From positions 179 to 50,393 of the forward strand of contig NZ_AWZT01000048.1 in the NCBI RefSeq assembly GCF_000472525.1: a stretch of 50,215 nt of DNA, read 5' to 3'. This document shows positions 22,001 to 29,736 of the stretch, piece after piece; the stretch's first letter is position 1, and each line of letters begins with the position of its first letter. This DNA is from Paraburkholderia dilworthii (GTDB taxonomy: Bacteria; Pseudomonadota; Gammaproteobacteria; Burkholderiales; Burkholderiaceae). The position numbers and the translations under genes were made by a program. Under the pieces are notes generated by a model. The model did not search any database. It saw only the letters and a program-made list of their open reading frames with translations, and was not told where the DNA came from.

Positions 22001-23908
22001 TTAAGCGACACGCTTGACCGACGACTGGCCGCCGACAGCGCCGCTCGACAGGAAACGTTCGCGGATCGACTTGGCGATACCGGTGGCGTCGAGGCCGCAT
22101 GCGGCGAGCAGTTTGGCCGGATCTCCGTGATCGATGAACCGGTCGGGGAGGCCCAATTGTAGTATCGGCCGCATAACCCCACTCTCGAACAGGGCTTCGA
22201 CGCAGGCCGAGCCCGCACCGCCCATCACACAGCCTTCTTCGACGGTGACGATGGCGTCGTGCGTTTCGGCGAGTTGACGCACGAGGTCGGCGTCAAGCGG
22301 CTTCACGAAACGCATGTTCGCCACCGTCGCGTCGAGCTGTTCGGCCGCCGCGAGAGACGGCGCGACCATCGTGCCGAACGCCAGGATCGCGATGCGCTTG
22401 CCTGCCGGTTGCGAGGTTTCGCGGCGCACTTCGCCCTTGCCGACAGGCAGCGCAGCCATCTGCTTGACGGTCGCCACGCCGGTGCCTGCGCCGCGCGGAT
22501 AACGCACGGCCGTCGGGCACGACTGCTGCAACGCCGTGTATAGCATCTGGCGGCATTCGTTTTCGTCAGACGCGACCATCACCATCATGTTCGGGATGCA
22601 GCGCATGAACGCGAGGTCGTAAGCGCCCGCGTGCGTCGCACCGTCTGCGCCGACCAGACCCGCGCGGTCGATCGCGAATACGACGGGCAGATTCTGTAAC
22701 GCGACGTCGTGAATCAACTGATCGTAAGCGCGTTGCAGGAACGTCGAATAGATCGCGACGACAGGCTTCATGCCCTCGGCGGCCAAACCGCCGGCGAACG
22801 TCACCGCGTGCTGCTCGGCGATACCCACGTCGAAGTAGCGGTCCGGAAAGCGCTTCTCGAACTCCACCATGCCGGAGCCTTCACGCATGGCCGGCGTGAT
22901 GCCGACCACACGCGCGTCCAGTTCGGCCGCGTCGCACAACCATTCGCCGAACACTTGCGTGTAGGTTTTCTTCGACGGCGCGACCGCCGGCTTGATGCCT
23001 TCGGCCGGGTTGAATTTGCCGGGGCCGTGATACAGCACCGGATCGGCTTCGGCGAGCTTGTAGCCTTGGCCCTTCTTGGTCACGACATGCAGGAATTGCG
23101 GACCGCGCAGTTCCTTGATGTTCTGTAGCGTGGGGATCAGCGAATCGAGGTCGTGACCGTCGATCGGGCCGATATAGTTGAAGCCGAATTCCTCGAACAG
23201 CGTGGCCGGCACGATCATGCCCTTGGCGTGCTCTTCGAGCTTGCGGGCCAGATCGAGCATGGGCGGAGCGACGCGCAGCACGCGCTCGACGCCCGCGCGC
23301 GCGGCAGCATAGAAGCGGCCGGACATCAAACGCGCCAGGTGCCGATTGAGCGCGCCGACCGGCGGCGAAATCGACATGTCGTTGTCGTTCAGGATGACGA
23401 GCAGAGGCACGTCGTCTTCAACGCCGGCGTTGTTCATTGCCTCGAAAGCCATGCCCGCCGTCATTGCGCCGTCGCCGATCACGGCGATGCCCATGCGGTT
23501 GTCGCCCTGAAGCTTGCTCGCGATGGCCATGCCGAGCGCCGCCGAAATCGACGTGCTCGAATGCGCGGTGCCGAAGGTGTCGTACTGGGACTCGTCGCGC
23601 TTCGGGAAGCCCGAGATGCCGCCCAACTGACGCAGCGTATGCATCCTGTCGCGGCGGCCCGTCAGGATCTTGTGCGGATACGTCTGATGGCCGACGTCCC
23701 ACACGATGCGGTCGTGCGGCGTGTCGAACACATAATGCAGAGCAATGGTCAACTCGACCGTGCCGAGGTTGGACGAGAGATGGCCGCCCGTCTGCGACAC
23801 GCTGTCGAGCACAAAGGCGCGCAACTCGTCGGCAAGCGGTTGCAATTGGCGGCGATCGAGGCGGCGCAGGGCTGCCGGGTCGTCGATGGTTTTCAGCAAG
23901 TCGTACAT
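22001..23908 (-). CDS. dxs: 1-deoxy-D-xylulose-5-phosphate synthase
   Basis: 635 aa from ATG 23908 (GGAA upstream), giving the canonical MYDLLKTIDDPAALRRL start. A thiamine diphosphate enzyme that condenses pyruvate with glyceraldehyde-3-phosphate, first step of the MEP isoprenoid pathway. Visible are the N-terminal SSNLGTVELTIALHYVFDTPHDRIVWDVGHQTYPHK, the TPP/Mg motif GDGAMTAGMAFEAMNNAG, and the pyrimidine-domain catalytic Glu in FDVGIAEQHAVTFAGGLAAEG. The C-terminal transketolase domain is complete. Follows ispA by 83 bp on the same strand. Confidence 0.97.
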   Translation of the reverse strand: MYDLLKTIDDPAALRRLDRRQLQPLADELRAFVLDSVSQTGGHLSSNLGTVELTIALHYVFDTPHDRIVWDVGHQTYPHKILTGRRDRMHTLRQLGGISGFPKRDESQYDTFGTAHSSTSISAALGMAIASKLQGDNRMGIAVIGDGAMTAGMAFEAMNNAGVEDDVPLLVILNDNDMSISPPVGALNRHLARLMSGRFYAAARAGVERVLRVAPPMLDLARKLEEHAKGMIVPATLFEEFGFNYIGPIDGHDLDSLIPTLQNIKELRGPQFLHVVTKKGQGYKLAEADPVLYHGPGKFNPAEGIKPAVAPSKKTYTQVFGEWLCDAAELDARVVGITPAMREGSGMVEFEKRFPDRYFDVGIAEQHAVTFAGGLAAEGMKPVVAIYSTFLQRAYDQLIHDVALQNLPVVFAIDRAGLVGADGATHAGAYDLAFMRCIPNMMVMVASDENECRQMLYTALQQSCPTAVRYPRGAGTGVATVKQMAALPVGKGEVRRETSQPAGKRIAILAFGTMVAPSLAAAEQLDATVANMRFVKPLDADLVRQLAETHDAIVTVEEGCVMGGAGSACVEALFESGVMRPILQLGLPDRFIDHGDPAKLLAACGLDATGIAKSIRERFLSSGAVGGQSSVKRVA

Positions 23909-23991
23909 CGTCGTTCCATTGTAGGAAAACTTACGCGCCCGCACTTCATACATGCACCTGTGGGACGGTGCGCGGCGGCGGGCTTTCGCGT

Positions 23992-24873
23992 TCAGCTGAC
24001 CCGGTTCACCACCAGATCGGCCAATTCGGCTAGACGCTGCGCGCGCGCGCCAAACGGCGCTAGCGCGGCGTGCGCGTCGCTGCGCAACTGCGCTGCGAGC
24101 GAACGCGATGCGTCGAGCCCAATAATCGACACGTAGGTCGGCTTGCCGTCCTTCGCGTCTTTACCTGCTGTCTTGCCGAGCGTCGCCGAGTCGGTCGTCA
24201 CGTCGAGAATATCGTCGACGACCTGAAACGCGAGGCCGACTGCGGCCGAATACGCGTCGAGCGAACGCATTGCGTTCGCGTCCGGCGTTTCGCCCGCCAG
24301 CGCGCCCATGCGCACTGCGGCGCGCAACAACGCGCCGGTCTTCATGCGGTGCATGGTTTCGAGCTGCGCGCGCGTGAGCGTGTGACCAACACTCGCAAGG
24401 TCGATTGCCTGACCGCCGCACATGCCGATCGAACCGCTAGCAAGCGCCAGTTCACGCACCAGCGCCGCCTGCTGCGCGGGCGCCAGGACTTCGGAGGTCA
24501 ACGCGACGAACGCCTGCGACTGCAATGCGTCGCCAACCAGCAGCGCCGTCGCTTCGTCATACTTGACGTGTACCGTGGGCTTGCCGCGACGCAGCGCGTC
24601 GTCGTCCATGCAGGGCATGTCGTCGTGCACCAGCGAGTACACGTGAATCATTTCAAGCGCCGCCGCTGCCGCATCGAGGCACTCGGCGCGCGCGCCGGTC
24701 AACTCGCCGGCCGCATGGCACAGCAGCGGGCGAACTCGCTTGCCGCCGCCCAGCACCGCATAGCGCATCGCCTCATGCAGCTTTGCGGGCTCCGTTGCTT
24801 CAGCCGGCAAGTAATGTTCGAGTGCCGTTTCGACGCGCTCGAGCACCGTGCGCGTCCATTGTTCGAATGTCAT
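23992..24873 (-). CDS. ispA: Polyprenyl (farnesyl/geranyl) diphosphate synthase
   Basis: 293 aa. Chain-elongates DMAPP with IPP to geranyl and farnesyl diphosphate in the cytosol. The first Asp-rich motif is D84-DMPCM-D90 (with the two-residue insertion typical of bacterial short-chain synthases), the IPP-binding KRVRP is at about 45-49, and the second Asp-rich motif is VVDDILD. Its ATG overlaps the xseB stop (ATGA at 24870-24873). With dxs downstream it forms the common xseB-ispA-dxs isoprenoid cluster. Confidence 0.96.
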   Translation of the reverse strand: MTFEQWTRTVLERVETALEHYLPAEATEPAKLHEAMRYAVLGGGKRVRPLLCHAAGELTGARAECLDAAAAALEMIHVYSLVHDDMPCMDDDALRRGKPTVHVKYDEATALLVGDALQSQAFVALTSEVLAPAQQAALVRELALASGSIGMCGGQAIDLASVGHTLTRAQLETMHRMKTGALLRAAVRMGALAGETPDANAMRSLDAYSAAVGLAFQVVDDILDVTTDSATLGKTAGKDAKDGKPTYVSIIGLDASRSLAAQLRSDAHAALAPFGARAQRLAELADLVVNRVS

Positions 24874-25178
24874 AGGTCGTCCCCGCTTTCAATAGCGGCT
24901 GTTCCTGCGGTATTCACGGGCAGCGGCTTGAGCGTCTCGCCGTCGAGCACGCGCACTTGCTGCTCGACCTTTTCGAGCTGCTGCTGGCAAAACGCCACCA
25001 GAGCCGCGCCGCGCCGATAGGCGGAGAGCGACTCTTCGAGGCTGAGATTGCCGCTTTCCATGCGTGCAACCAGCCCTTCGAGCTCTGCCTGCGCCGCCTC
25101 GTAGTTTTCGGGCAGCGGCGTGCTATCGACACCTTCAGCCGGCGCCGCAGCGTTATCGTTCGACGCGGTCTTTGCCAT
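24870..25178 (-). CDS. xseB: Exodeoxyribonuclease VII small subunit
   Basis: 102 aa; the usual XseB core of about 80 residues is NYEAAQAELEGLVARMESGNLSLEESLSAYRRGAALVAFCQQQLEKVEQQVRVLDGE, a helical hairpin that binds XseA. A 20-residue Ala-rich N-terminal tail and a short C-terminal tail are extra. Exo VII degrades single-stranded DNA from both ends. Four-base overlap with ispA gives translational coupling. Confidence 0.95.
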   Translation of the reverse strand: MAKTASNDNAAAPAEGVDSTPLPENYEAAQAELEGLVARMESGNLSLEESLSAYRRGAALVAFCQQQLEKVEQQVRVLDGETLKPLPVNTAGTAAIESGDDL

Positions 25179-25388
25179 GAATAGTCACAAAATTAAAACA
25201 AGTCGAACATTCTACGGCAAAAGAGACAAATCCGATTCGCCAGCCCACCTTCAGGCCGGCTGTCTGCCTTTCGCCGCTCTGTCAGTCTCGCAGAAAAAAA
25301 TCTATTGGTCTGCGTCGAAAACACCGAACTTTCCCAACATTTTTGACCCAAATCAGTGACTTAACTGTCCCAAGGAGGGGGAAACAGG

Positions 25389-25394
25389 TATAAT
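25389..25394 (+). promoter_or_regulatory. -10 element before the Rieske oxygenase gene
   Basis: A perfect TATAAT 72 bp before the ATG; the -35 at 17 bp (TGTCCC) is poor. The preceding 200 bp are unusually AT-rich for this chromosome and also hold the xseB promoter on the other strand. Confidence 0.5.
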
Positions 25395-25465
25395 CTCGGG
25401 CTCCCTAAATCGAATCTTCGATGGTTGGGTTGTTCACTGCTTTCACGTCTTCATCGGGAGTGGGA

Positions 25466-26572
25466 ATGTCCAATCTGAGCAATGCATTGCAGTTGCGGTC
25501 TGTTCACAGCCAACTGCCAGTCACGGCTTACTTTGACGAAGCGCTTTTAACGCGCGAAATCGAAACCCTTTTCAGGAAAGGTCCCCGTTACGTCGGACAC
25601 GAACTCATGGTGCCCGAGGTGGGGAATTATTTTGCCTTGCCCAGCGAAAGCGAGGGGCGTGTGCTCGTTCGCAACCAGCAGTCGCAAGTCGAACTTCTGT
25701 CGAACGTGTGCCGTCACCGGCAGGCCATCATGCTCAACGGCCGTGGCCACGCGGAGAATATCGTCTGTCCTCTGCATCGCTGGACTTACGATCTGAACGG
25801 CCAGCTTCTCGGCGCTCCGCATTTTGCGGATAACCCCTGCCTGAATCTCGGCGCCACGCCGCTTCAGAACTGGCAAGGGCTGCTGTTCGAAGCGCAGGGC
25901 CGCAACGTCGCACGCGATCTGGCCAGTCTCGGCACAAAGCAACACTTCGACTTCTCGGGCTTTATGTTCGATCACGTGGAAGTGCACGAGTGCAACTACA
26001 ACTGGAAGACCTTCATCGAGGTCTATCTCGAGGACTACCACGTTGCGCCGTTCCATCCGGGCCTCGGCAGTTTCGTCAATTGCGACGACCTCACGTGGGA
26101 GTTCGGCGAGTGGTACAGCGTGCAAACGGTCGGCGTGCATAAGGATCTGGAGCAGCCGGGCAGCCCCACCTACCGCAAATGGCACGACGAAGTGCTGCGT
26201 TTTCGCGGCGGTAATCCGCCGGAATTCGGCGCCATCTGGATGGTGTATTACCCCGGCATCATGATCGAGTGGTATCCGCACGTGCTGGTCGTGTCATGGC
26301 TCATTCCGCGTGGTCCGCAAAAAACCACCAACGTGGTCGAGTTCTATTACCCTGAGGAAATCGCGCTGTTCGAGCGAGATTTCGTCGAAGCGGAGCGCGC
26401 CGCCTATATGGAAACGGCCCGCGAAGACGACGAAATCGCCGAACGCATGGACGCCGGCCGCCGCGCGCTGATGGAACGTGGCGAGTCGCAGGTCGGTCCG
26501 TATCAGAGCCCGATGGAAGACGGCATGCAGCACTTCCACGAGTTCCTGCGGCGCGAGTTGGGCACGATCTGA
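25466..26572 (+). CDS. Rieske aromatic ring-hydroxylating oxygenase alpha-subunit-like protein
   Basis: 368 aa; ATG 25466 preceded by GGGAG. Rieske 2Fe-2S ligands are C82-R-H84 and C101-x-x-H104 (CRHR...CPLHRW). The catalytic domain has the mononuclear iron motif WKTFIEVYLEDYHVAPFHPGL, with bridging acidic D190 and iron ligands H192 and H197. This places it with the CMO/GbcA-like and PobA-like Rieske monooxygenases rather than dioxygenases with a beta subunit; no beta subunit, ferredoxin or reductase gene is adjacent. The substrate is unknown. Conserved next to xseB in this bacterial group as far as I recall. Confidence 0.88.
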   Translation: MSNLSNALQLRSVHSQLPVTAYFDEALLTREIETLFRKGPRYVGHELMVPEVGNYFALPSESEGRVLVRNQQSQVELLSNVCRHRQAIMLNGRGHAENIVCPLHRWTYDLNGQLLGAPHFADNPCLNLGATPLQNWQGLLFEAQGRNVARDLASLGTKQHFDFSGFMFDHVEVHECNYNWKTFIEVYLEDYHVAPFHPGLGSFVNCDDLTWEFGEWYSVQTVGVHKDLEQPGSPTYRKWHDEVLRFRGGNPPEFGAIWMVYYPGIMIEWYPHVLVVSWLIPRGPQKTTNVVEFYYPEEIALFERDFVEAERAAYMETAREDDEIAERMDAGRRALMERGESQVGPYQSPMEDGMQHFHEFLRRELGTI

Positions 26573-26615
26573 CTTGCGTCTCGTCTTCGTAATTCGGGCT
26601 TGCATCAACGCATGG

Positions 26616-26643
26616 AAAGACGGGCTTCGGCCCGTCTTTTTTG
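26616..26643 (+). terminator. Terminator after the Rieske oxygenase gene
   Basis: AAAGACGGGC-TTCG-GCCCGTCTTT followed by TTT: a 10-bp stem with a stable UUCG tetraloop. Confidence 0.95.
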
Positions 26644-26730
26644 TTTAGACTAACGAGGTAGCCCGGCCATCCGGTCGCGTCACGAGGCCGCCGGCAACGG
26701 AGCCATCATCGCCCGCATCGAGGAGACGTC

Positions 26731-27600
26731 ATGCCCCACACTCACTACACCACTTTGATCTCCGCGTCGAATCTCGCGGAACGGCTCGCCGACGCGCCGG
26801 GCAGCGTATTCCTCGTCGACTGCCGCTTTGATCTGGGAGACCCGGAAGCCGGCGAGAAGGCGTATCTCGCAGGACATCTGCCGGGCGCGCATTTTCTGCA
26901 TCTGGAGCGCGATCTGTCGGGGCCGAAGAACGGCGCGAACGGGCGTCATCCGTTGCCGGATCGCGCGCGGCTCGTCGAAACATTGGAATCGCGCGGGTTG
27001 AAGCAAGGCCAGCAAGTCGTCGCCTATGACGCGCAAGGCGGCATGTACGCGGCGCGCGCGTGGTGGCTGCTGCGTTGGCTCGGCCACGACGCGGTCGCGT
27101 TGCTCGATGGCGGACTGCAAGCGTGGGAAGCGGCCGGCGAGCCGCTGACGCAAGACGTCCCACCGCAAAACACCGGCGACTTCAAAGCCGGCGCGCCGCT
27201 TTCTGTTACCGTCGACGCGCATATGCTCGAGCGCAACGTCAACTCGAAGGAGCGCGTAGTGGTCGACGCACGCTCGCCCGACCGCTATCGCGGCGAGAAC
27301 GAGACGCTAGATGCCGTCGGCGGCCATATTCCCGGCGCGCTCAATCGCTTCTTCAAGGACAATCTCACCGCCGACGGCCGCTTCAAGCCGGCCCACACGC
27401 TGCGCGACGAGTTTCATGCGCTGTTGGGCGATACGCCGCCGGAACATGTCGTGCTGCAATGCGGCTCGGGCGTGACGGCATGCGTCAACGCGCTGGCGAT
27501 GGAAGTCGCCGGTCTGCACGGCGCGGCGCTCTACGCGGGATCATGGAGCGAGTGGAGTTCCGACCCGAAGCGGCCCGTCGCAACCGGGCCGAATCCGTAG
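26731..27600 (+). CDS. Sulfurtransferase (3-mercaptopyruvate/thiosulfate type, tandem rhodanese)
   Basis: 289 aa. Two rhodanese domains: residues 1-140 (inactive; Asp at the catalytic site in VAYDAQGGMYAAR) and 160-285 with active Cys244 in LQCGSGVTA. The CGSGVT loop is the pattern of 3-mercaptopyruvate sulfurtransferases. It transfers sulfane sulfur to cyanide or thiol acceptors. GAGGAG precedes the ATG by seven bases. A single-gene unit between two strong terminators. Confidence 0.93.
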   Translation: MPHTHYTTLISASNLAERLADAPGSVFLVDCRFDLGDPEAGEKAYLAGHLPGAHFLHLERDLSGPKNGANGRHPLPDRARLVETLESRGLKQGQQVVAYDAQGGMYAARAWWLLRWLGHDAVALLDGGLQAWEAAGEPLTQDVPPQNTGDFKAGAPLSVTVDAHMLERNVNSKERVVVDARSPDRYRGENETLDAVGGHIPGALNRFFKDNLTADGRFKPAHTLRDEFHALLGDTPPEHVVLQCGSGVTACVNALAMEVAGLHGAALYAGSWSEWSSDPKRPVATGPNP

Positions 27601-27627
27601 ACGAAGTCAGGCGCCGATAGGAAAAGT

Positions 27628-27666
27628 AAAAGGCCGTTGCCGCTCATAAGCGGCAACGGCCTTTTT
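27628..27666 (+). terminator. Terminator after the sulfurtransferase gene
   Basis: A perfect 17-bp stem AAAAGGCCGTTGCCGCT with its complement, a CATA loop, then TTTTT. It could also act in the other direction. Confidence 0.95.
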
Positions 27667-27728
27667 ATCTTTAAGTACGGCGAACACCGGAGCCGGAACG
27701 ATTCGCAATGGCAAGCTCACGGGCAAAG

Positions 27729-28145
27729 CTAAGACTGAAAGTGTAGGAGTCGAAGCTCTAAATCAATCAGCAAAGCTGAAGTCGGAAGCGCCATCGGATC
27801 GCCTTCGCGGACGAACAGATCCGGCGCGATGGCCAGATAGCCGAGCTTCGCCAAACGCCGGCACACGTCAGCGATATGTTCGTGCACGCCGAACGCCTCG
27901 TGAATCACGATGATCACCGGCAAATGCGTCTTGCCCTTAGGCTGAGCACGATAGGCCGGCACGAGCGTGCCGCCCGAGCGCACGGCTATCTCGCCGGCTT
28001 CGAGGCCTTCGCTATCGGTATGGATGGTTTACGCCGACACCGGCAACACAGCAGCCGCAAATCCGGTGCCGAGAGCGGCCTTGATAAACGTGCGTCGATT
28101 GAAGGGAACGTGCGGGACCAGGCTGTCGACATCAGGATTCAGCAT
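27729..28145 (-). pseudogene. Truncated dienelactone hydrolase family protein
   Basis: ATG 28145 with GAGGAG upstream starts a Tat-like leader (FNRRTFIKAALGTGFAAAVLPVSA), then hits TAA at 28029-28031 (codon 39) exactly where a Gln (CAA) would fit. The frame continues beyond as a clear dienelactone hydrolase (GGTLVPAYRAQPKGKTHLPVIIVIHEAFGVHEHIADVCRRLAKLGYLAIAPDLFVREGDP) and stops matching the family after about 120 residues, before the nucleophile Cys/Ser, with an unrelated tail to 27729. Both a nonsense codon and a 3' deletion are present, so the gene is dead. Promoter and ribosome site are intact. Confidence 0.88.
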
Positions 28146-28234
28146 GCGGGCGCTCCTCGTTGAACGGTGGAGGCAACAGGGTACGCCTCGCGCGTGTCCT
28201 GTTGCAGATCCACCCTGTAACGCCGAGCGCGCCG

Positions 28235-29581
28235 TCAGTGCAGCTTGACGCGCGGCAACGTGGTACGCCGCAGCCAGTGTGCGAAGGTGTCCAGTACCAT
28301 CCGTGCATAGCCGTGCAGCGCGGCAATATGCAAGCGGTACAGCGACATGTACATGAAGCGCGCGAACAGGCCTTCAATCAGCATATTGCCGCCGATCACA
28401 CCGCCCATCAGATTGCCGACCGCGCTGAAGTGTCCGAGCGACACCAGCGAGCCGAAGTCGCGATAAGTGAACTCCGGCAGCGGCCTGTTTTCGAGCCGCG
28501 CGGCGAGCGCCTTCAGTAGAAAACTCGCCTGCTGATGCGCGGCCTGCGCGCGCGGCGGCACGTTCTTCTCGTTGCCCGGCCACGGACAGGCCGCGCAATC
28601 GCCGAGTGCGAACACGTTGTCGTCGATCTCGGTTTGCAGCGTGCGACGCACGTTGAGTTGACCGAGCCGGTTGACCGGCAAGCCGTCGAGCTGGCTAAGA
28701 ATTGCTGGCGCCTTGATGCCCGCCGCCCACACCGTCAAATCAGCGCGCACCGTTTTTCCGCTCGCGGTTCGGATGATGCCGGGTGCGACCTCGGCCACGG
28801 TCTCGCTCGTCATCAGCTTCACGCCGAGCTTGGTGAGCAACTCGGCGGTGGCCGTCGACACACGTTCCTGCAAAGCCGGCAAAATGCGCGGCCCCGCCTC
28901 GATCAATACAATGCCCACGTCATGCCGCGGATCGAGCTTGTGCAGACCATACGCGGACAATACCTGCGCCGTATTGCGCAACTCGGCCGAGAGTTCGACG
29001 CCCGTCGCGCCGCCGCCGACAATCGCCACCTGAATGCGCGGCTCGGAAGAAGCGGACGTGCCCAATCCCGATTCAACCGGCTCATGCGCCTGATGCTCGG
29101 CTCGCATGCAAGCTGCGATAAGCCGCTTGCGAAAGCGCTCGGCCTGGCTGACGGTGTCGAGTGCGAGAGAGAACTCCGGCGCGCCTTTCACGCCGAAGAA
29201 TGCGGTCGTGCTGCCGATCGCGATGATCAGCGTGTCGTATTCGAGCCGGCGTTCCGGCAGCAGTTCGGCGCCGTCGTCATCGACTACGGTGCCAAGCGTA
29301 AGACGCCTGTTCGCCCGGTCGAGGCCCGTCAGCTCGCCTTGCTGAAACTCGAAGCCATGCCAGCGCGCTTGCGCTGCATATTCGAGTTCCTGCGTAAAAG
29401 GGTCCATGCTGCCGGCCGCCACTTCATGCAGCAGCGGCTTCCAGATATGAGTCGGATTGCGATCGACGAGCGTTACCTGCGCGCGCGCCCCCGCCTTGTT
29501 CTTGTGACCATAGCGATCGCCCAAGCGCGTTGCCAGCTCCAGTCCCCCTGCGCCTCCGCCAACGACGATAAACCGATGCAT
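28235..29581 (-). CDS. ndh: NADH dehydrogenase type II (FAD-dependent NADH:quinone reductase)
   Basis: 448 aa from ATG 29581 (GGAGAG upstream). Non-proton-pumping NADH to quinone transfer at the inner membrane face. FAD loop IVVGGGAGGLELATRLGDRYG at the N-terminus, NADH loop VAIVGGGATGVELSAELRNT at about 205-225, and FAD-contacting VFALGDCAACPW. The C-terminal amphipathic region (FARFMYMSLYRLHIAALHGYARMVLDTFAHWLRR) would anchor it to the membrane. A separate 35-codon upstream extension lacks a ribosome site and is not included. Confidence 0.92.
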   Translation of the reverse strand: MHRFIVVGGGAGGLELATRLGDRYGHKNKAGARAQVTLVDRNPTHIWKPLLHEVAAGSMDPFTQELEYAAQARWHGFEFQQGELTGLDRANRRLTLGTVVDDDGAELLPERRLEYDTLIIAIGSTTAFFGVKGAPEFSLALDTVSQAERFRKRLIAACMRAEHQAHEPVESGLGTSASSEPRIQVAIVGGGATGVELSAELRNTAQVLSAYGLHKLDPRHDVGIVLIEAGPRILPALQERVSTATAELLTKLGVKLMTSETVAEVAPGIIRTASGKTVRADLTVWAAGIKAPAILSQLDGLPVNRLGQLNVRRTLQTEIDDNVFALGDCAACPWPGNEKNVPPRAQAAHQQASFLLKALAARLENRPLPEFTYRDFGSLVSLGHFSAVGNLMGGVIGGNMLIEGLFARFMYMSLYRLHIAALHGYARMVLDTFAHWLRRTTLPRVKLH

Positions 29582-29736
29582 TGAACTCTCCGTATTTGCC
29601 GATGGGTTGTGCGTCGTGATCGCGCGCGAGAGGCACGCGTCTTTACCGATTGTCCGCGAGCAGCACGGCTTGTCACAAGCTGCCAATACACATGTGTGAC
29701 ATGCACACGACGATATCGCGTGCCGTCATATATGCG

